This document shows, piece after piece, positions 1-8,356 of a stretch of DNA of 64,000 nt. The stretch lies in NCBI RefSeq assembly GCF_013393905.1, contig NZ_CP040272.1, forward strand, positions 496,001-560,000. The letters run 5' to 3'. The translations under genes and the position numbers were made by a program. The notes beneath the pieces are model-generated. The model was not told where the DNA came from and made no database searches. It saw only the letters and a list, made by a program, of their open reading frames with translations. The stretch is from Nostoc sp. C052. GTDB lineage: Bacteria; Cyanobacteriota; Cyanobacteriia; Cyanobacteriales; Nostocaceae. Each line of letters starts with the position of its first letter. Position 1 is the first letter of the stretch.

Positions 1-30
1 TTGCCCCTGTAGCTGGACTAGCCATTCCAT
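1..30 (-). CDS. Start of a probable PIN-domain (VapC-like) toxin, cut by window edge
   Basis: An ATG at 30 opens a frame reading MEWLVQLQGQ before the window ends. It overlaps the last 13 bases of the upstream antitoxin-like gene in another frame, the usual coupling of toxin and antitoxin. The short N-terminus resembles my recollection of cyanobacterial PIN-domain toxins. Ten residues cannot prove this, and the call rests mainly on the position behind an antitoxin-like gene. Confidence 0.35.
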   Translation of the reverse strand, partial: MEWLVQLQGQ

Positions 31-239
31 GAATCACGTTCCTGATTAATGTATTCTTGAGCATCAATGCCATTCCAGATTTCTTTACCTAATCCACGTA
101 ATTCGAGAATGCTATGCTTTTGCTTAGGTATCATCGTTACCTGTTGACGAATTAAGCTTGACAATTCTTCAATTAAGCGTATTTGCTCTTCAGGAGTTAG
201 GCTTTGAGCTTGCAATAGTACTTCTTGATAATTAGACAT
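18..239 (-). CDS. Small antitoxin-like protein (VapB-type partner)
   Basis: A 73-residue acidic/amphipathic protein. Its N-terminal half has the pattern LTPEEQIRLIEELSSLIRQQ, and its C-terminal tail is of the type ending RDSWNG. This layout is common in cyanobacterial addiction-module antitoxins, which neutralise a PIN-type RNase by wrapping it with the C-terminal tail and autoregulate the operon. The stop codon lies inside the first codons of a second frame starting at 30, consistent with translational coupling to a toxin beyond the window. No DNA-binding fold was positively identified. The antitoxin role is inferred from size, composition and overlap. Confidence 0.6.
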   Translation of the reverse strand: MSNYQEVLLQAQSLTPEEQIRLIEELSSLIRQQVTMIPKQKHSILELRGLGKEIWNGIDAQEYINQERDSWNG

Positions 240-337
240 AAAATATACACTGCCATTTATCTGGACTTTAAGTCAAATATACACGCACAGACAGACTGCG
301 TTTCTTTATTTTATAAATAAATGTAGAGTAGACAACC

Positions 338-535
338 TTGTATAGAGTTCAAATTGCCCAACTACTGCTTGAAGAACCACGACACGCGCTTCGTATTGAG
401 CTACAGAGAGAAAAAACAGATTTTTGGAATCAGCTTGAAAGGGCTAGTACTATCTCTATGAGATTGCTGCAAATGAATAATGAGGAAAGACTAGCAGAAT
501 GGCATATATCGTGCCCAATAAATAAGTACGAATAA
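338..535 (+). CDS. Doubtful 65-residue ORF, possibly a gene remnant
   Basis: The frame opens with TTG and has no convincing ribosome binding site. The predicted peptide is charged and leucine-rich, with no motif I recognise. It lies alone in the gap between the antitoxin-like gene and the RNA methyltransferase. It could be the tail of a decayed gene or a chance frame; nothing else is visible in this gap. Confidence 0.15.
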   Translation: MYRVQIAQLLLEEPRHALRIELQREKTDFWNQLERASTISMRLLQMNNEERLAEWHISCPINKYE

Positions 536-652
536 CTGTTCAGACTATTTACTGAAACAGCTACAATAATCTAAAGAATACTTTTTAGTAACAGGCATCA
601 TAACAAGAATGAGCCTAAAAGTATTATCTGGTGCGATCGCAGGAGGCAAAAA

Positions 653-1393
653 ATGGGCTTGGCTGGATTAAGAATTGTGTTGGTAGAACCAGCTGGGCCG
701 ATAAATATTGGCGCGATCGCCAGGGTAATGAAAAATTTCGGTCTATATAATTTAGTATTAGTGAACCCCCAATGCGATCCGCTTTCGACGGAAGCTTTGA
801 TGATGGCTGTTCACGCTCAGGAAATTATAGAATCTGCGGTAATAGTGGCCACCTTACCAGAAGCATTGCATGGATGTGTACGGGCGATCGCTACCACTGG
901 TCGCGTTCGTAGTTTAGAAACACCCTTAGAAAATCCCCGCACTGCACTACCCTGGTTACTGGAGGAACCAGAAAAACCCGCAGCCCTGATTTTTGGCAGA
1001 GAAGACCGAGGATTAAGCAATGAAGAATTAAATTATGCACAGAGGTTTGTTGGCATTCCCACAAGTCAAGATTATGTCGCCCTGAATTTGGCTACTGCTG
1101 TAGCAATCTGTTGTTATGAATTGTCACAATCTGCCCAGCAACTTGATACCCAAACCTTACCCGAAACGGAACTCGCAACCTTAGATGCAGTGGAAGGATA
1201 CTACCAGCAATTAGAATCACTATTACTGAAAATTGGTTATGTGTATCCCCATACAGCAGCGAGTCGCATGGGAAAATTTCGCCAACTATATAATCGCGCT
1301 CATCTGAAGACTGGGGAAGTAGCCATGCTACGAGGAATTTTGCAGCAGGTAGAATGGGCCCTGAAAAATCAGAGGGATGGTGAAAACTTGTAA
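653..1393 (+). CDS. trmJ: TrmH/SpoU-family tRNA (cytidine/uridine-2'-O-)-methyltransferase, TrmJ-like
   Basis: This 246-residue protein should transfer a methyl group from S-adenosylmethionine to a ribose 2'-OH, in TrmJ the wobble-adjacent position 32 of tRNA. All three SPOUT knot motifs are visible: NIGAIARVMKNFG near residue 18, LIFGREDRGLSNEEL near 112, and YVALNLATAVAICCYEL near 141. Length fits TrmJ (about 240-250). The start is well supported: AGGAGG lies 7 bases before the ATG. The gene stands alone and does not overlap its neighbours. Position specificity (tRNA 32 versus another RNA) is family knowledge, not visible in the sequence. Confidence 0.85.
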   Translation: MGLAGLRIVLVEPAGPINIGAIARVMKNFGLYNLVLVNPQCDPLSTEALMMAVHAQEIIESAVIVATLPEALHGCVRAIATTGRVRSLETPLENPRTALPWLLEEPEKPAALIFGREDRGLSNEELNYAQRFVGIPTSQDYVALNLATAVAICCYELSQSAQQLDTQTLPETELATLDAVEGYYQQLESLLLKIGYVYPHTAASRMGKFRQLYNRAHLKTGEVAMLRGILQQVEWALKNQRDGENL

Positions 1394-1567
1394 TTATTCG
1401 TTTAATATATACGCAATCATCCCCCCAAAATATTTAATATCGCTTAAACTAAACACAAAAATGTTACTTAGTGGCAAAGTAGAATTTGAGTATTAATATT
1501 GCTTAAAGATTAAGTTTTGGGTCAGGAGTCTGCAAGAAAACAGTCAAGTGGGTCACAAGGAGTAACT

Positions 1568-3133
1568 GTGTCAGAGTCAAGTGACGAACTAACAGCTTTC
1601 TCGCGGCGTCAACCCTTAAATCGCCGCCAGCCGCCACAAAAAGTTCAAAAAGTGGTGAAGAAGAAAGTTAAAGCTAACAGTCAACCGCAAACTGCAAATG
1701 GACGAGAAGGAGCGCTAACACGCTCAAAAAATCAAATCAGTCCTCCCCCAATCCCTGGTACTACACGTAGGGTAAAATCGGGGTTAGTCATGCCAACGGC
1801 AGTAAAACCAGTACCTAGTGCAAAGGGGAAAATTCCTCCCTTCCGACCGGGTGCTGTGATGGTTAAAACAGTGCGGATGGAAAAGCCAAAACCAAGCAGG
1901 CGCTCATCGCGGAAAACCAGGCTAAAGCCAATGGCCAAAACCATATTGTATGTTTTGCGGTTATTGATTGTGGGTGTAGGGATGGGTGCAATTGTGGGCA
2001 CGGCGTTGTCAGTATTAGACCCAGCAAATCGCATCAGTACAAGTTCGACATCGCAATCTAATAGTAATGTGGTGCGATCGCAGCCGCAACCTTCCCAAGC
2101 TCCCCCAGTTGCGTCTTCAAGTCTATATCTATCTCAAGAAATTACCTCGTTGAAAAATGCCGTGCAAAATTTGGCGGCCACTAACCCAAATCTCACACCT
2201 GGAGTTTTCTTAGTAGATTTGGATACAGGTAATTATGTAGATGTCAATGGCTCTACCAGTTTTCCAGCGGCCAGTACAATAAAAGTGCCGATTTTGGTTG
2301 CCTTTTTCCAGGATGTGGATGCGGGGAAAATTCACCTGGATGAAATGCTAACCATGCAACAGGATATGGTAGCTGGCGGTTCGGGAAATCTGCAATACAA
2401 ACCACCGGGAACCCAGTACGCCGCTCTGGAAGTTGTCACTAAAATGATTACAATCAGCGACAACACAGCAACAAATATGCTGATTGCTCGACTGGGAGGA
2501 ATAGACGCTTTAAACCAGCGTTTCCGCAGTTGGGGATTGACAACCACGGTAATCCGCAATCAACTCCCAGATTTGCAAGGGACAAACACTACTAGTCCCA
2601 AGGAACTAGGAAATTTGATGGCGATCGTGAGTCAGGGAAATTTAGTGAGTGCGCCATCACGCGATCTCATGCTCGATATCTTGCGCCGCACCCAGAAAGA
2701 CACTCTGCTACCCTCAGGTTTAGGAACAGGTGCGAGAGCTTACCACAAAACGGGCGATATCGGCACAATGCTGGCAGATGCAGGTTTAATTGTTGTTCCA
2801 AATGGCAAGCGCTACATCGCTTCCGTTATGGTACAACGCCCTGAAAACGATCCTCGCGCCGAAAAATTGATTAGCTCAATTTCTCGTTTAGCTTACCAAG
2901 AGTTTAGCCAGAATACTATGATACCTGGCACTACTACAAACACAGTACCCACAAATGGTTATCAGCCCCAGGTTTTGAATCCTGCTTTACCTAACGGTAC
3001 AACAGGCACAGTTCCCATGAGCATTTATCAGCCTCCTGTTGTCACTCCTGTACCCAACAGTATGGGAAGTACTCTACCGCCAAACGGTTATCAATCTCCA
3101 GTGATGAATCCTCAGTATTATCCTCCAAGATAA
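1568..3133 (+). CDS. Class A beta-lactamase-like serine hydrolase with membrane anchor
   Basis: A GTG at 1568 is preceded by AAGGAG five bases upstream, so I prefer it to the TTG at 1517; this gives 521 residues. The N-terminal ~110 residues are basic and low-complexity. A single membrane span follows (around LLIVGVGMGAIVGTALSVL), then a periplasmic penicillin-recognising domain with STIK (Ser about 236), an SDN loop (ISDNTATNML) and KTG (HKTGDIG). The C-terminal ~60 residues are Pro/Asn/Gly-rich, with repeated NGYQ-P-V-NP units. Cyanobacterial members are usually chromosomal and may be DD-peptidase or beta-lactamase-like enzymes. Antibiotic hydrolysis cannot be inferred; a clear omega-loop Glu was not assigned. 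Confidence 0.8.
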   Translation: MSESSDELTAFSRRQPLNRRQPPQKVQKVVKKKVKANSQPQTANGREGALTRSKNQISPPPIPGTTRRVKSGLVMPTAVKPVPSAKGKIPPFRPGAVMVKTVRMEKPKPSRRSSRKTRLKPMAKTILYVLRLLIVGVGMGAIVGTALSVLDPANRISTSSTSQSNSNVVRSQPQPSQAPPVASSSLYLSQEITSLKNAVQNLAATNPNLTPGVFLVDLDTGNYVDVNGSTSFPAASTIKVPILVAFFQDVDAGKIHLDEMLTMQQDMVAGGSGNLQYKPPGTQYAALEVVTKMITISDNTATNMLIARLGGIDALNQRFRSWGLTTTVIRNQLPDLQGTNTTSPKELGNLMAIVSQGNLVSAPSRDLMLDILRRTQKDTLLPSGLGTGARAYHKTGDIGTMLADAGLIVVPNGKRYIASVMVQRPENDPRAEKLISSISRLAYQEFSQNTMIPGTTTNTVPTNGYQPQVLNPALPNGTTGTVPMSIYQPPVVTPVPNSMGSTLPPNGYQSPVMNPQYYPPR

Positions 3134-3380
3134 TTCGTAATGACTGAATAAGGCAAAAGTAAAAATTAAGGAGGCAGAAGGCTCAGTTAGAATCCCCATA
3201 AATCAATTTAGGTGATTTAATAAGGACGCTTTAAATATGCGCTGTGCCACTCGTTATACATACTTTTATCCAATAGGCAATTAGGATAGATGATACGCCC
3301 TAGTTAAAAATTTAAAATAATAAAAGACGCGATAAATCGCATCTCTTACCTTAACCAAACCTTATTGGGAGTGGAGGGAT
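3134..3380. repeat. Intergenic stretch with dispersed short repeats
   Basis: This gap holds two sequences that recur in the window. One is a 'CCCATAAAT-AATTTAG' block near 3191, with relatives near 14867, 15113, 29733 and 53500. The other is the palindrome GACGCGATAAATCGC at 3326-3343, with relatives at 14721, 22938 and 63958. These are typical Nostoc-type intergenic repeats; no gene was seen. Confidence 0.6.
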
Positions 3381-3815
3381 TTAAGACTTTTGTTGATAGT
3401 GTAAATATTTCTTCTGTAATTCTTCTGGGATAGGAATAAGACGACTATTTTGCAAATTGACAAAACCACCCTTCTGGGTAGCTACTGCTGCTAACTCATT
3501 GTTAGATAAAATTTCAGCTTGCACAGTCCACTTCAATCGTCCTAAATTACTCAGCCATAAACGTCCAATTACTTGATCGATCATCTTTATCGGACGTTTA
3601 TATTCAATTTCTGTTCCAGCTAGAATCGGTGTATATCCTTGCTCAATTTGTTGATTGAGTTGCCAATGTTCATCTAAAAATTTTAAACGTAAATCCTCTA
3701 GCCATCTAATATACACAATATTACTCACGATTCCCATAAAATCAATATCATAAGTTCTGACAGGAATCGCCAATACTACTTCAAATGGTCTATTTAAGTT
3801 GTTATTTACTAGCAT
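3381..3815 (-). CDS. Acyl-CoA thioesterase, 4-hydroxybenzoyl-CoA thioesterase/YbgC (hotdog) family
   Basis: A 144-residue single hotdog domain. The family signature is visible near residues 21-41: a Tyr-Asp-x-Asp-x-x-Gly core (TYDIDFMGIV) followed by NIVYIRWLE. The Asp is the expected catalytic residue for hydrolysing an acyl-CoA or acyl-ACP thioester. A 16-bp palindrome sits 21 bases upstream of the ATG, and the same palindrome precedes the nearby tetR gene. The thioesterase is therefore likely repressed by that TetR protein and induced by an unknown aromatic or acyl ligand. Substrate is not deducible. Confidence 0.8.
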   Translation of the reverse strand: MLVNNNLNRPFEVVLAIPVRTYDIDFMGIVSNIVYIRWLEDLRLKFLDEHWQLNQQIEQGYTPILAGTEIEYKRPIKMIDQVIGRLWLSNLGRLKWTVQAEILSNNELAAVATQKGGFVNLQNSRLIPIPEELQKKYLHYQQKS

Positions 3816-3835
3816 TATTTCTCCCAGTATTTTTA

Positions 3836-3851
3836 AGACCGAATGGTTTGT
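3836..3851. promoter_or_regulatory. Putative TetR operator upstream of the thioesterase gene
   Basis: AGACCGAATGGTTTGT differs by one base from the site at 5013-5028. The core ACCGAAYGGT is an imperfect palindrome of the kind bound by TetR dimers. It lies 21-36 bases before the thioesterase ATG, overlapping the expected promoter. Confidence 0.6.
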
Positions 3852-3928
3852 AAGAGGGTAAAACCATTCATCTATTTTAGGTATGAGTAATTATTAATTA
3901 TTTAATAACCCATTAGCCACATATAGTT

Positions 3929-4318
3929 TCAAACTTCTACTTTGTAGTTTAAAATTAACTCGTCACCAGGTAAACCTCTAATACCCCAGTTAGATTTAGG
4001 CGTTTCAAAAATTGTGATTTCAATGTCATATACAGCAATATTCAATTTTTCATTAATATTTTCAATCAGCAGGTGAATCAACTGTTTTTTTGTCTCCACT
4101 GTTCGCCCCTCAAACATACTAATTTCAATAATCAGATAATTGTCTGTTCTATCAGATGGATAGTAAAAATCTGATTTATCCAATGGGAAAAAACGGTGAA
4201 ATCTTTTTTCAGGAGTAATCTGTAAAGCCTGAATAACAGAGGCATGGATTATATTTGATAACTCTATTTTTACAGGATTTAATTTTTCTGCTAAACCATA
4301 TACCTTGATTTGCGCCAT
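3929..4318 (-). CDS. Tautomerase-superfamily protein lacking the N-terminal proline
   Basis: A 129-residue protein resembling small 4-oxalocrotonate tautomerase/MIF-fold proteins, with conserved-looking blocks RFHRFFPLDKSDFYYP, EISMFEGRTVETKKQL and ETPKSNWGIRGLPGDE. Tautomerases normally use Pro-2 as catalytic base after Met removal. Here the chain begins Met-Ala-Gln, so the canonical base is absent. It is encoded 11 bases downstream of tetR and co-oriented, so probably in one operon. It may have a different activity or be a non-catalytic homologue. Confidence 0.7.
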   Translation of the reverse strand: MAQIKVYGLAEKLNPVKIELSNIIHASVIQALQITPEKRFHRFFPLDKSDFYYPSDRTDNYLIIEISMFEGRTVETKKQLIHLLIENINEKLNIAVYDIEITIFETPKSNWGIRGLPGDELILNYKVEV

Positions 4319-4329
4319 ACCTTTAAAGT

Positions 4330-4935
4330 TCAGGAGTACTGAGTACTGTTTCGGTGAGTTTCCAAGTATTGATTCAGGTGATTAATTACTCTATGCATGT
4401 GAATTGAATCTCCATAAAGCTTGCTCATCATTACGGCTCCTTCTAAAGTTGCAATGATGATGGTAGCGATTTCATCAGCACTCACTTCCGAGCGAATTTC
4501 ACCCTTTTCAATTCCCGTTTCGATAATTCGACGAATTAAATGTAGCCACGAGTTCATTGCTTGTTGAGCGCGTTCTCGCAACGCCGGATGAGCATCATCA
4601 CTCTCTACAGCAGTATTCAACAATGGACACCCCCCCTTGATCGGTGGATTTTCTGCGAAGCTACTAAATACCCCAATGATTGCTTGCAGCCGTTCTACGG
4701 CGTGGCGTTTGCTTCGTAATGCAAATCTAGTATGCTGTCTGATATGAGCGATCGCAAAATCAAAAGCCTGTAGCGCGAGATCATCTTTGCTTTGAAAGTG
4801 ATTGTAAATTCCTCCTTTTTGCAATCCAGTAACACGCATAATGTCAGACATTGATGATCCTGCATATCCCTGTTGGTTAAACAGTTCGGCTGCTTGCTGG
4901 AGAATTCTGCTTTTTGTTTCTTCGCCTTTGGACAT
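4330..4935 (-). CDS. TetR/AcrR-family transcriptional repressor
   Basis: A 201-residue protein with the TetR helix-turn-helix at residues 8-55 (ILQQAAELFNQQGYAGSSMSD through GGIYNHFQSKDDL). The rest is the usual helical ligand-binding/dimerisation domain. The palindrome AGACCGAACGGTTTGT lies at 5013-5028, 78 bases upstream, pointing to autoregulation. The same site before the thioesterase suggests a three-gene regulon (tetR, tautomerase, thioesterase). The C-terminal part resembles the TetR_C group often linked to stress or solvent responses. The ligand is unknown. Confidence 0.88.
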   Translation of the reverse strand: MSKGEETKSRILQQAAELFNQQGYAGSSMSDIMRVTGLQKGGIYNHFQSKDDLALQAFDFAIAHIRQHTRFALRSKRHAVERLQAIIGVFSSFAENPPIKGGCPLLNTAVESDDAHPALRERAQQAMNSWLHLIRRIIETGIEKGEIRSEVSADEIATIIIATLEGAVMMSKLYGDSIHMHRVINHLNQYLETHRNSTQYS

Positions 4936-5012
4936 TGGGGGTTGGGGACTGGGGACTAGGGATTGGGAACTAGGGTTTATTGAATTGATAATTGCTGTAA
5001 ATAAAATATTAC

Positions 5013-5028
5013 AGACCGAACGGTTTGT
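5013..5028. promoter_or_regulatory. Putative TetR operator upstream of tetR
   Basis: AGACCGAACGGTTTGT contains the inverted core ACCG-AA-CGGT and matches 3836-3851 at 15 of 16 positions. It lies upstream of the tetR start, with no other gene between. This makes it the best candidate autoregulatory site. Confidence 0.62.
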
Positions 5029-5125
5029 TTAAATTATCATGAGATTTGCTTGGAAGTCAAGCATTTTTCAGCGCTAAGTCAATAAACGAGGCACTGGGCA
5101 TTGGTTATTTCCCCAATCCCCAGTC

Positions 5126-6280
5126 CTATGCTGAGAGAGTTAAAATCTGCTCAATTACCTGAGAATTAACATCTTTATATTCTCCCAAGGCTACAGTACC
5201 GCGTTTTTCAAAGCGCTGAATAATTACAGGAATAGTATCGAGTCGAACACCATAATCAGACAAGCGCGTGCGTACACCAACGGACTCGAAGAAATTGCGA
5301 GTTTTAGCGATCGCTTCAGTAACCCGTTCTTCTTCACTACCATCGACAATTGCCCAAACTTGCTCGGCATATTGTAAGAGTTTTTGCCATTTGCGATCGC
5401 GCTTAATTGTCAAAGTGCTAGGTAGCACAATAGCCAAAGTTTGAGCATGATCTAAACCATGCAGTGCTGTCAATTCGTGCCCAATCATGTGAGTTGCCCA
5501 ATCTTGGGGTACTCCTGCACCAATTAACCCATTTAGTGCTAATGTCGCAGACCACATCACATTAGCCCGTGCATCGTAGTCTTGAGGATTCGCTAGCGTT
5601 TTTGGCCCTTCCTCAATTAGCGTTTTCAAAATTGATTCAGCTAATCGATCTTGTAGTGGTGCATTGACTGGATAAGTCAAATACTGTTCCATCACATGGG
5701 TGTAAGCATCAACAATTCCATTGCTAATTTGCCGCACAGGTAGAGAAAAAGTTGTTTCTGGATCGAGAACCGAGAAACGGGGAAATACCAAAGGACTGCT
5801 GAAAGCTAATTTTTCTTGAGTTTCCCACTTAGTCACAACCGCATTCGTATTCATTTCCGAGCCGGTTGCAGGTAAAGTCAAAACTGTACCAAAGGGTACA
5901 GCAGCCTTTACAGGTGCGTCTTTGGCGAGGATGTCCCAAGGGTCGCCGACAAAGGGAACCGCAGCCGCAATAAATTTAGTGCCATCAAGAACTGAACCGC
6001 CACCGACAGCAAGTAGAAAGTCTATGCCCTCATTCCGCACTAGTTCAACCGCTTTCAAGAGGGTTTCCAGGTGAGGATTGGCTTCGATTCCACCAAACTC
6101 AAGTACATTTCGTCCAACCAATGCAGACTTCACCTGATCGTAGACACCGTTAGTTTTGATGCTACCCCCACCATAAGTAATCAGAATTTTGGCATCAGCA
6201 GGAATTTCAGCAGCAATTTTGGCAATCTGACCTTTGCCAAACAGGATTTTGACAGGGTTGTAAAAAACAAAGTTTTGCAT
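5126..6280 (-). CDS. yqhD: Iron-containing alcohol dehydrogenase, YqhD-like (NADPH aldehyde reductase)
   Basis: 384 residues, matching group III metal-dependent alcohol dehydrogenases. Nucleotide-binding residues are seen at GGGSIKTNGVYDQV (near 38) and AVGGGSVLDGTKFIA (near 91). The metal ligands of the family (Asp, His, His, His) fit the run around MIGHELTALHGLDHAQTLA (near 265-283). YqhD reduces many short-chain and lipid-derived aldehydes with NADPH, so detoxification of reactive aldehydes is likely. It is co-oriented with the upstream TetR/thioesterase group but separated by about 190 bases, and no copy of the TetR palindrome was found in front of it. Confidence 0.85.
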   Translation of the reverse strand: MQNFVFYNPVKILFGKGQIAKIAAEIPADAKILITYGGGSIKTNGVYDQVKSALVGRNVLEFGGIEANPHLETLLKAVELVRNEGIDFLLAVGGGSVLDGTKFIAAAVPFVGDPWDILAKDAPVKAAVPFGTVLTLPATGSEMNTNAVVTKWETQEKLAFSSPLVFPRFSVLDPETTFSLPVRQISNGIVDAYTHVMEQYLTYPVNAPLQDRLAESILKTLIEEGPKTLANPQDYDARANVMWSATLALNGLIGAGVPQDWATHMIGHELTALHGLDHAQTLAIVLPSTLTIKRDRKWQKLLQYAEQVWAIVDGSEEERVTEAIAKTRNFFESVGVRTRLSDYGVRLDTIPVIIQRFEKRGTVALGEYKDVNSQVIEQILTLSA

Positions 6281-6491
6281 GAGTGATTAGGCTAGGGAAT
6301 CGGATTTGACTTCGAGTATTGTAATCACTTTCACGGCGTTAGTTAATTGGAGCGGGGACAATACAGTTGGGTGAAGAAATTTATCCGTTGATGCAGGGGG
6401 GGGAGAAAAAAGCAAAAAAATTGTAGGTTGGGGTCACTGCGCTCGTAGGTATCAACTTAACGTCAAAGCAAGTCTAGAACTATCTTTTAGA

Positions 6492-6602
6492 TTGCCTCGT
6501 TCCCAGTCTCCGGCTGGGAATGCTCGTCCTTGAGGCTCCGCCTCTCGAACTCGCGGTAGAGCCGCTTTTGAGTTGCATTTCCCGACTCTGGCTAGAAACG
6601 AG
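6492..6602. repeat. Palindromic intergenic repeat element
   Basis: An approximately 110-bp block flanked by CCTCGTTCCCAG and CTAGAAACGAG. It contains nested hairpins TCCCAGTCTCCGGCTGGGA and GAGGCTCCGCCTC. This is typical of repeats dispersed in Nostoc-group genomes; no ORF. Confidence 0.55.
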
Positions 6603-7038
6603 ATTTGAAAAGGTTTTTAGCTTAAGTTGACACCAATGCACTGCGTTGCGCGGGTTAAGAGCGTTGTAGCAAGTGGCGTTGGAGGCTTTGCCAAAGCCAA
6701 AATTCTGATATATATGTTAGGTGGCGCTCCGTTCCACCCAACCTACGTCTGGGGAATGGTGTAGTTTAATTATCGTAAATTAAAGGGTTTAAGAACCTGC
6801 AATCTACATGTAGCACTCTTTTCAGTTGGGGTTTAAATCCACATCTGAAATTTTTTTAATTTTGAATTGTTAATCTCCTTGTCCTCTTCTGGTGAATTAT
6901 CCCTATGGTGATTAACTTGTAGGTAATTTTTCTAGCAACCAGTCCTCAGAAGTTTAACTGACTGCGGAGTATTAACTAGATAATTGAGCGATATACAACG
7001 CGAATACGCTGGACGTTTAATCATGATTACGAGTAAAA

Positions 7039-7064
7039 TACGGTAAGTGCATCGCCTTACGTGC
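7039..7064. promoter_or_regulatory. 9-8-9 inverted element, copy D
   Basis: Left arm TACGGTAAG, eight bases, right arm CTTACGTGC. Spacing and arm sequences match elements beside rrf2/cysE (11502), the double-NIL gene (14450) and the second sbp gene (19383). It lies 445 bases before the TauE/SafE permease, so its target is uncertain. Confidence 0.4.
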
Positions 7065-7508
7065 TTTTACATGTAAAACCGCAGAAAAACCTAGTTAGAA
7101 GTTGAGTTTAGCAGGGCAACTGACCCATAAGCAGTTATCAAAGTCTGTTTGAGCTAAATGCCAATTGTCATGCTTGCAAAAACTTCCAGACAGGTTTGAA
7201 GTTATCCAGGAATCCTCTGCCCTAACTTTTAGCTGGATAACCTTTGTGTCACTCATATCTTGAGAAACACAATAACTCACTATAACTAGCTCTGTCTACC
7301 ACTGGGCTATAGTTTGGCTGACTTGCTGCTTTTTAGCAGTGAAGCTAAAGCTGAATTTAAATTCTAGCTGCTCGTAGTTAAGTCAGTAAAAAGTTATCAA
7401 GGCTTCGTTTGGGGATTTAAACCTTAACTGAGGCTGCTCACTTCTAGAAGTGGGAGACTCAACAAGATTCTGATAACTAATAACTAATTGTTGAAACCCC
7501 CGAAGAGT

Positions 7509-8306
7509 ATGCACTATCTATTACTACCGTTCTTAAGCTTTTTTGTTGGCATCATCGTTGGTTTGACGGGAATTGGTGGAGCCTCTCTCATCACACCAAT
7601 GTTGATTTTTGTTTTTCAGGTTCCGCCTTCTATCGCTGTGAGTTCTGATGTTGTGGCCGCTACATTGATGAAAGTTGTTGGTAGCGTCAAGCATTGGGAA
7701 CAGAAAACCCTTGACACAGAAGTTGTCAAATGGCTGGCCTTCGGGAGTGTTCCAGGCTCACTGTTGGGGGTGGGGATTTTGCACTTCATTAAACGTACAG
7801 GTGAGTACAACCTAGATAGCATCTTGCTGCGTTTGCTTGGCGGAATGATTTTGCTAGTCACAGTATTAGCACTAGTGCAATTGTTGTTATTGACTTTTTT
7901 CCCCAAATTTAATTTACCCGAACTGCCAAAGTTAGACTTAGAAAATAACTTCGGTCGATTTGTAACAATTGCTTTGGGAGCAATTTTAGGCTCTTTAGTT
8001 GGTCTAACTAGTGTCTCCTCAGGTTCAATGTTTGCCCTAGTGCTGATTGGGTTTTTCCGCCTTGATGCCCGGAAATTAGTGGGTACAGATATTTCACACG
8101 CAGCAATTTTACTGCTGTTTACAGCCCTCGGTCATCTCAGCCTGGGAACAGTTGATTGGAGTTTGGTACTGCCTATATGGCTAGGCTCTGTACCTGGGGT
8201 GTTACTAGGTGCTAAAGTCTGCCAGATAGCCCCGCAACGTCCATTACGGTTTATCATTTATGCCATTTTGATGATGGTGAGTTGGAAATTAGTTCATCAG
8301 GTGTAA
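7509..8306 (+). CDS. TauE/SafE (TSUP) family membrane permease
   Basis: About 265 residues from the ATG at 7509 (MHYLLLPF); a TTG at 7488 would add 7 residues. Eight hydrophobic segments in two halves fit the TSUP fold. The family motif GLTGIGGASLITPML is near the N-terminus, and its degenerate repeat GLTSVSSGSMFALVL is in the second half. TSUP proteins export or import sulfur-containing anions (sulfite, sulfoacetate, taurine, thiosulfate). The position beside a cysteine/sulfate gene cluster supports a sulfur substrate, but the exact one is unknown. Confidence 0.82.
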   Translation: MHYLLLPFLSFFVGIIVGLTGIGGASLITPMLIFVFQVPPSIAVSSDVVAATLMKVVGSVKHWEQKTLDTEVVKWLAFGSVPGSLLGVGILHFIKRTGEYNLDSILLRLLGGMILLVTVLALVQLLLLTFFPKFNLPELPKLDLENNFGRFVTIALGAILGSLVGLTSVSSGSMFALVLIGFFRLDARKLVGTDISHAAILLLFTALGHLSLGTVDWSLVLPIWLGSVPGVLLGAKVCQIAPQRPLRFIIYAILMMVSWKLVHQV

Positions 8307-8356
8307 CCAATTTGAGATTTTCAATTCCCAATCCAGCATTCAACATCCAGCATTGA

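Larger units (their letters stand above)
6281..7508. other. Repeat-rich intergenic region without a convincing gene
   Basis: About 1.2 kb between the alcohol dehydrogenase and the permease. It contains a stem-loop repeat at 6492-6602 (TCCCAGTCTCCGGCTGGGA core and GAGGCTCCGCCTC), partial 'GGTTGGG/CCCAACC' repeats at 6424 and 6716-6747, and one copy of the 9-8-9 sulfur-region element at 7039-7064. A 61-residue minus-strand frame (7095-7280) has no recognisable features and was not accepted. Confidence 0.6.

Noticed and set aside
6838..6860. Sequence GGGGTTTAAATCC resembling a tRNA T-arm
   Set aside because: No acceptor, anticodon or D-arm could be paired; no tRNA accepted anywhere in the window.
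7095..7280. 61-residue minus-strand ORF in the 6.3-7.5 kb gap
   Set aside because: No recognisable motif, no ribosome site, surrounded by repeats.
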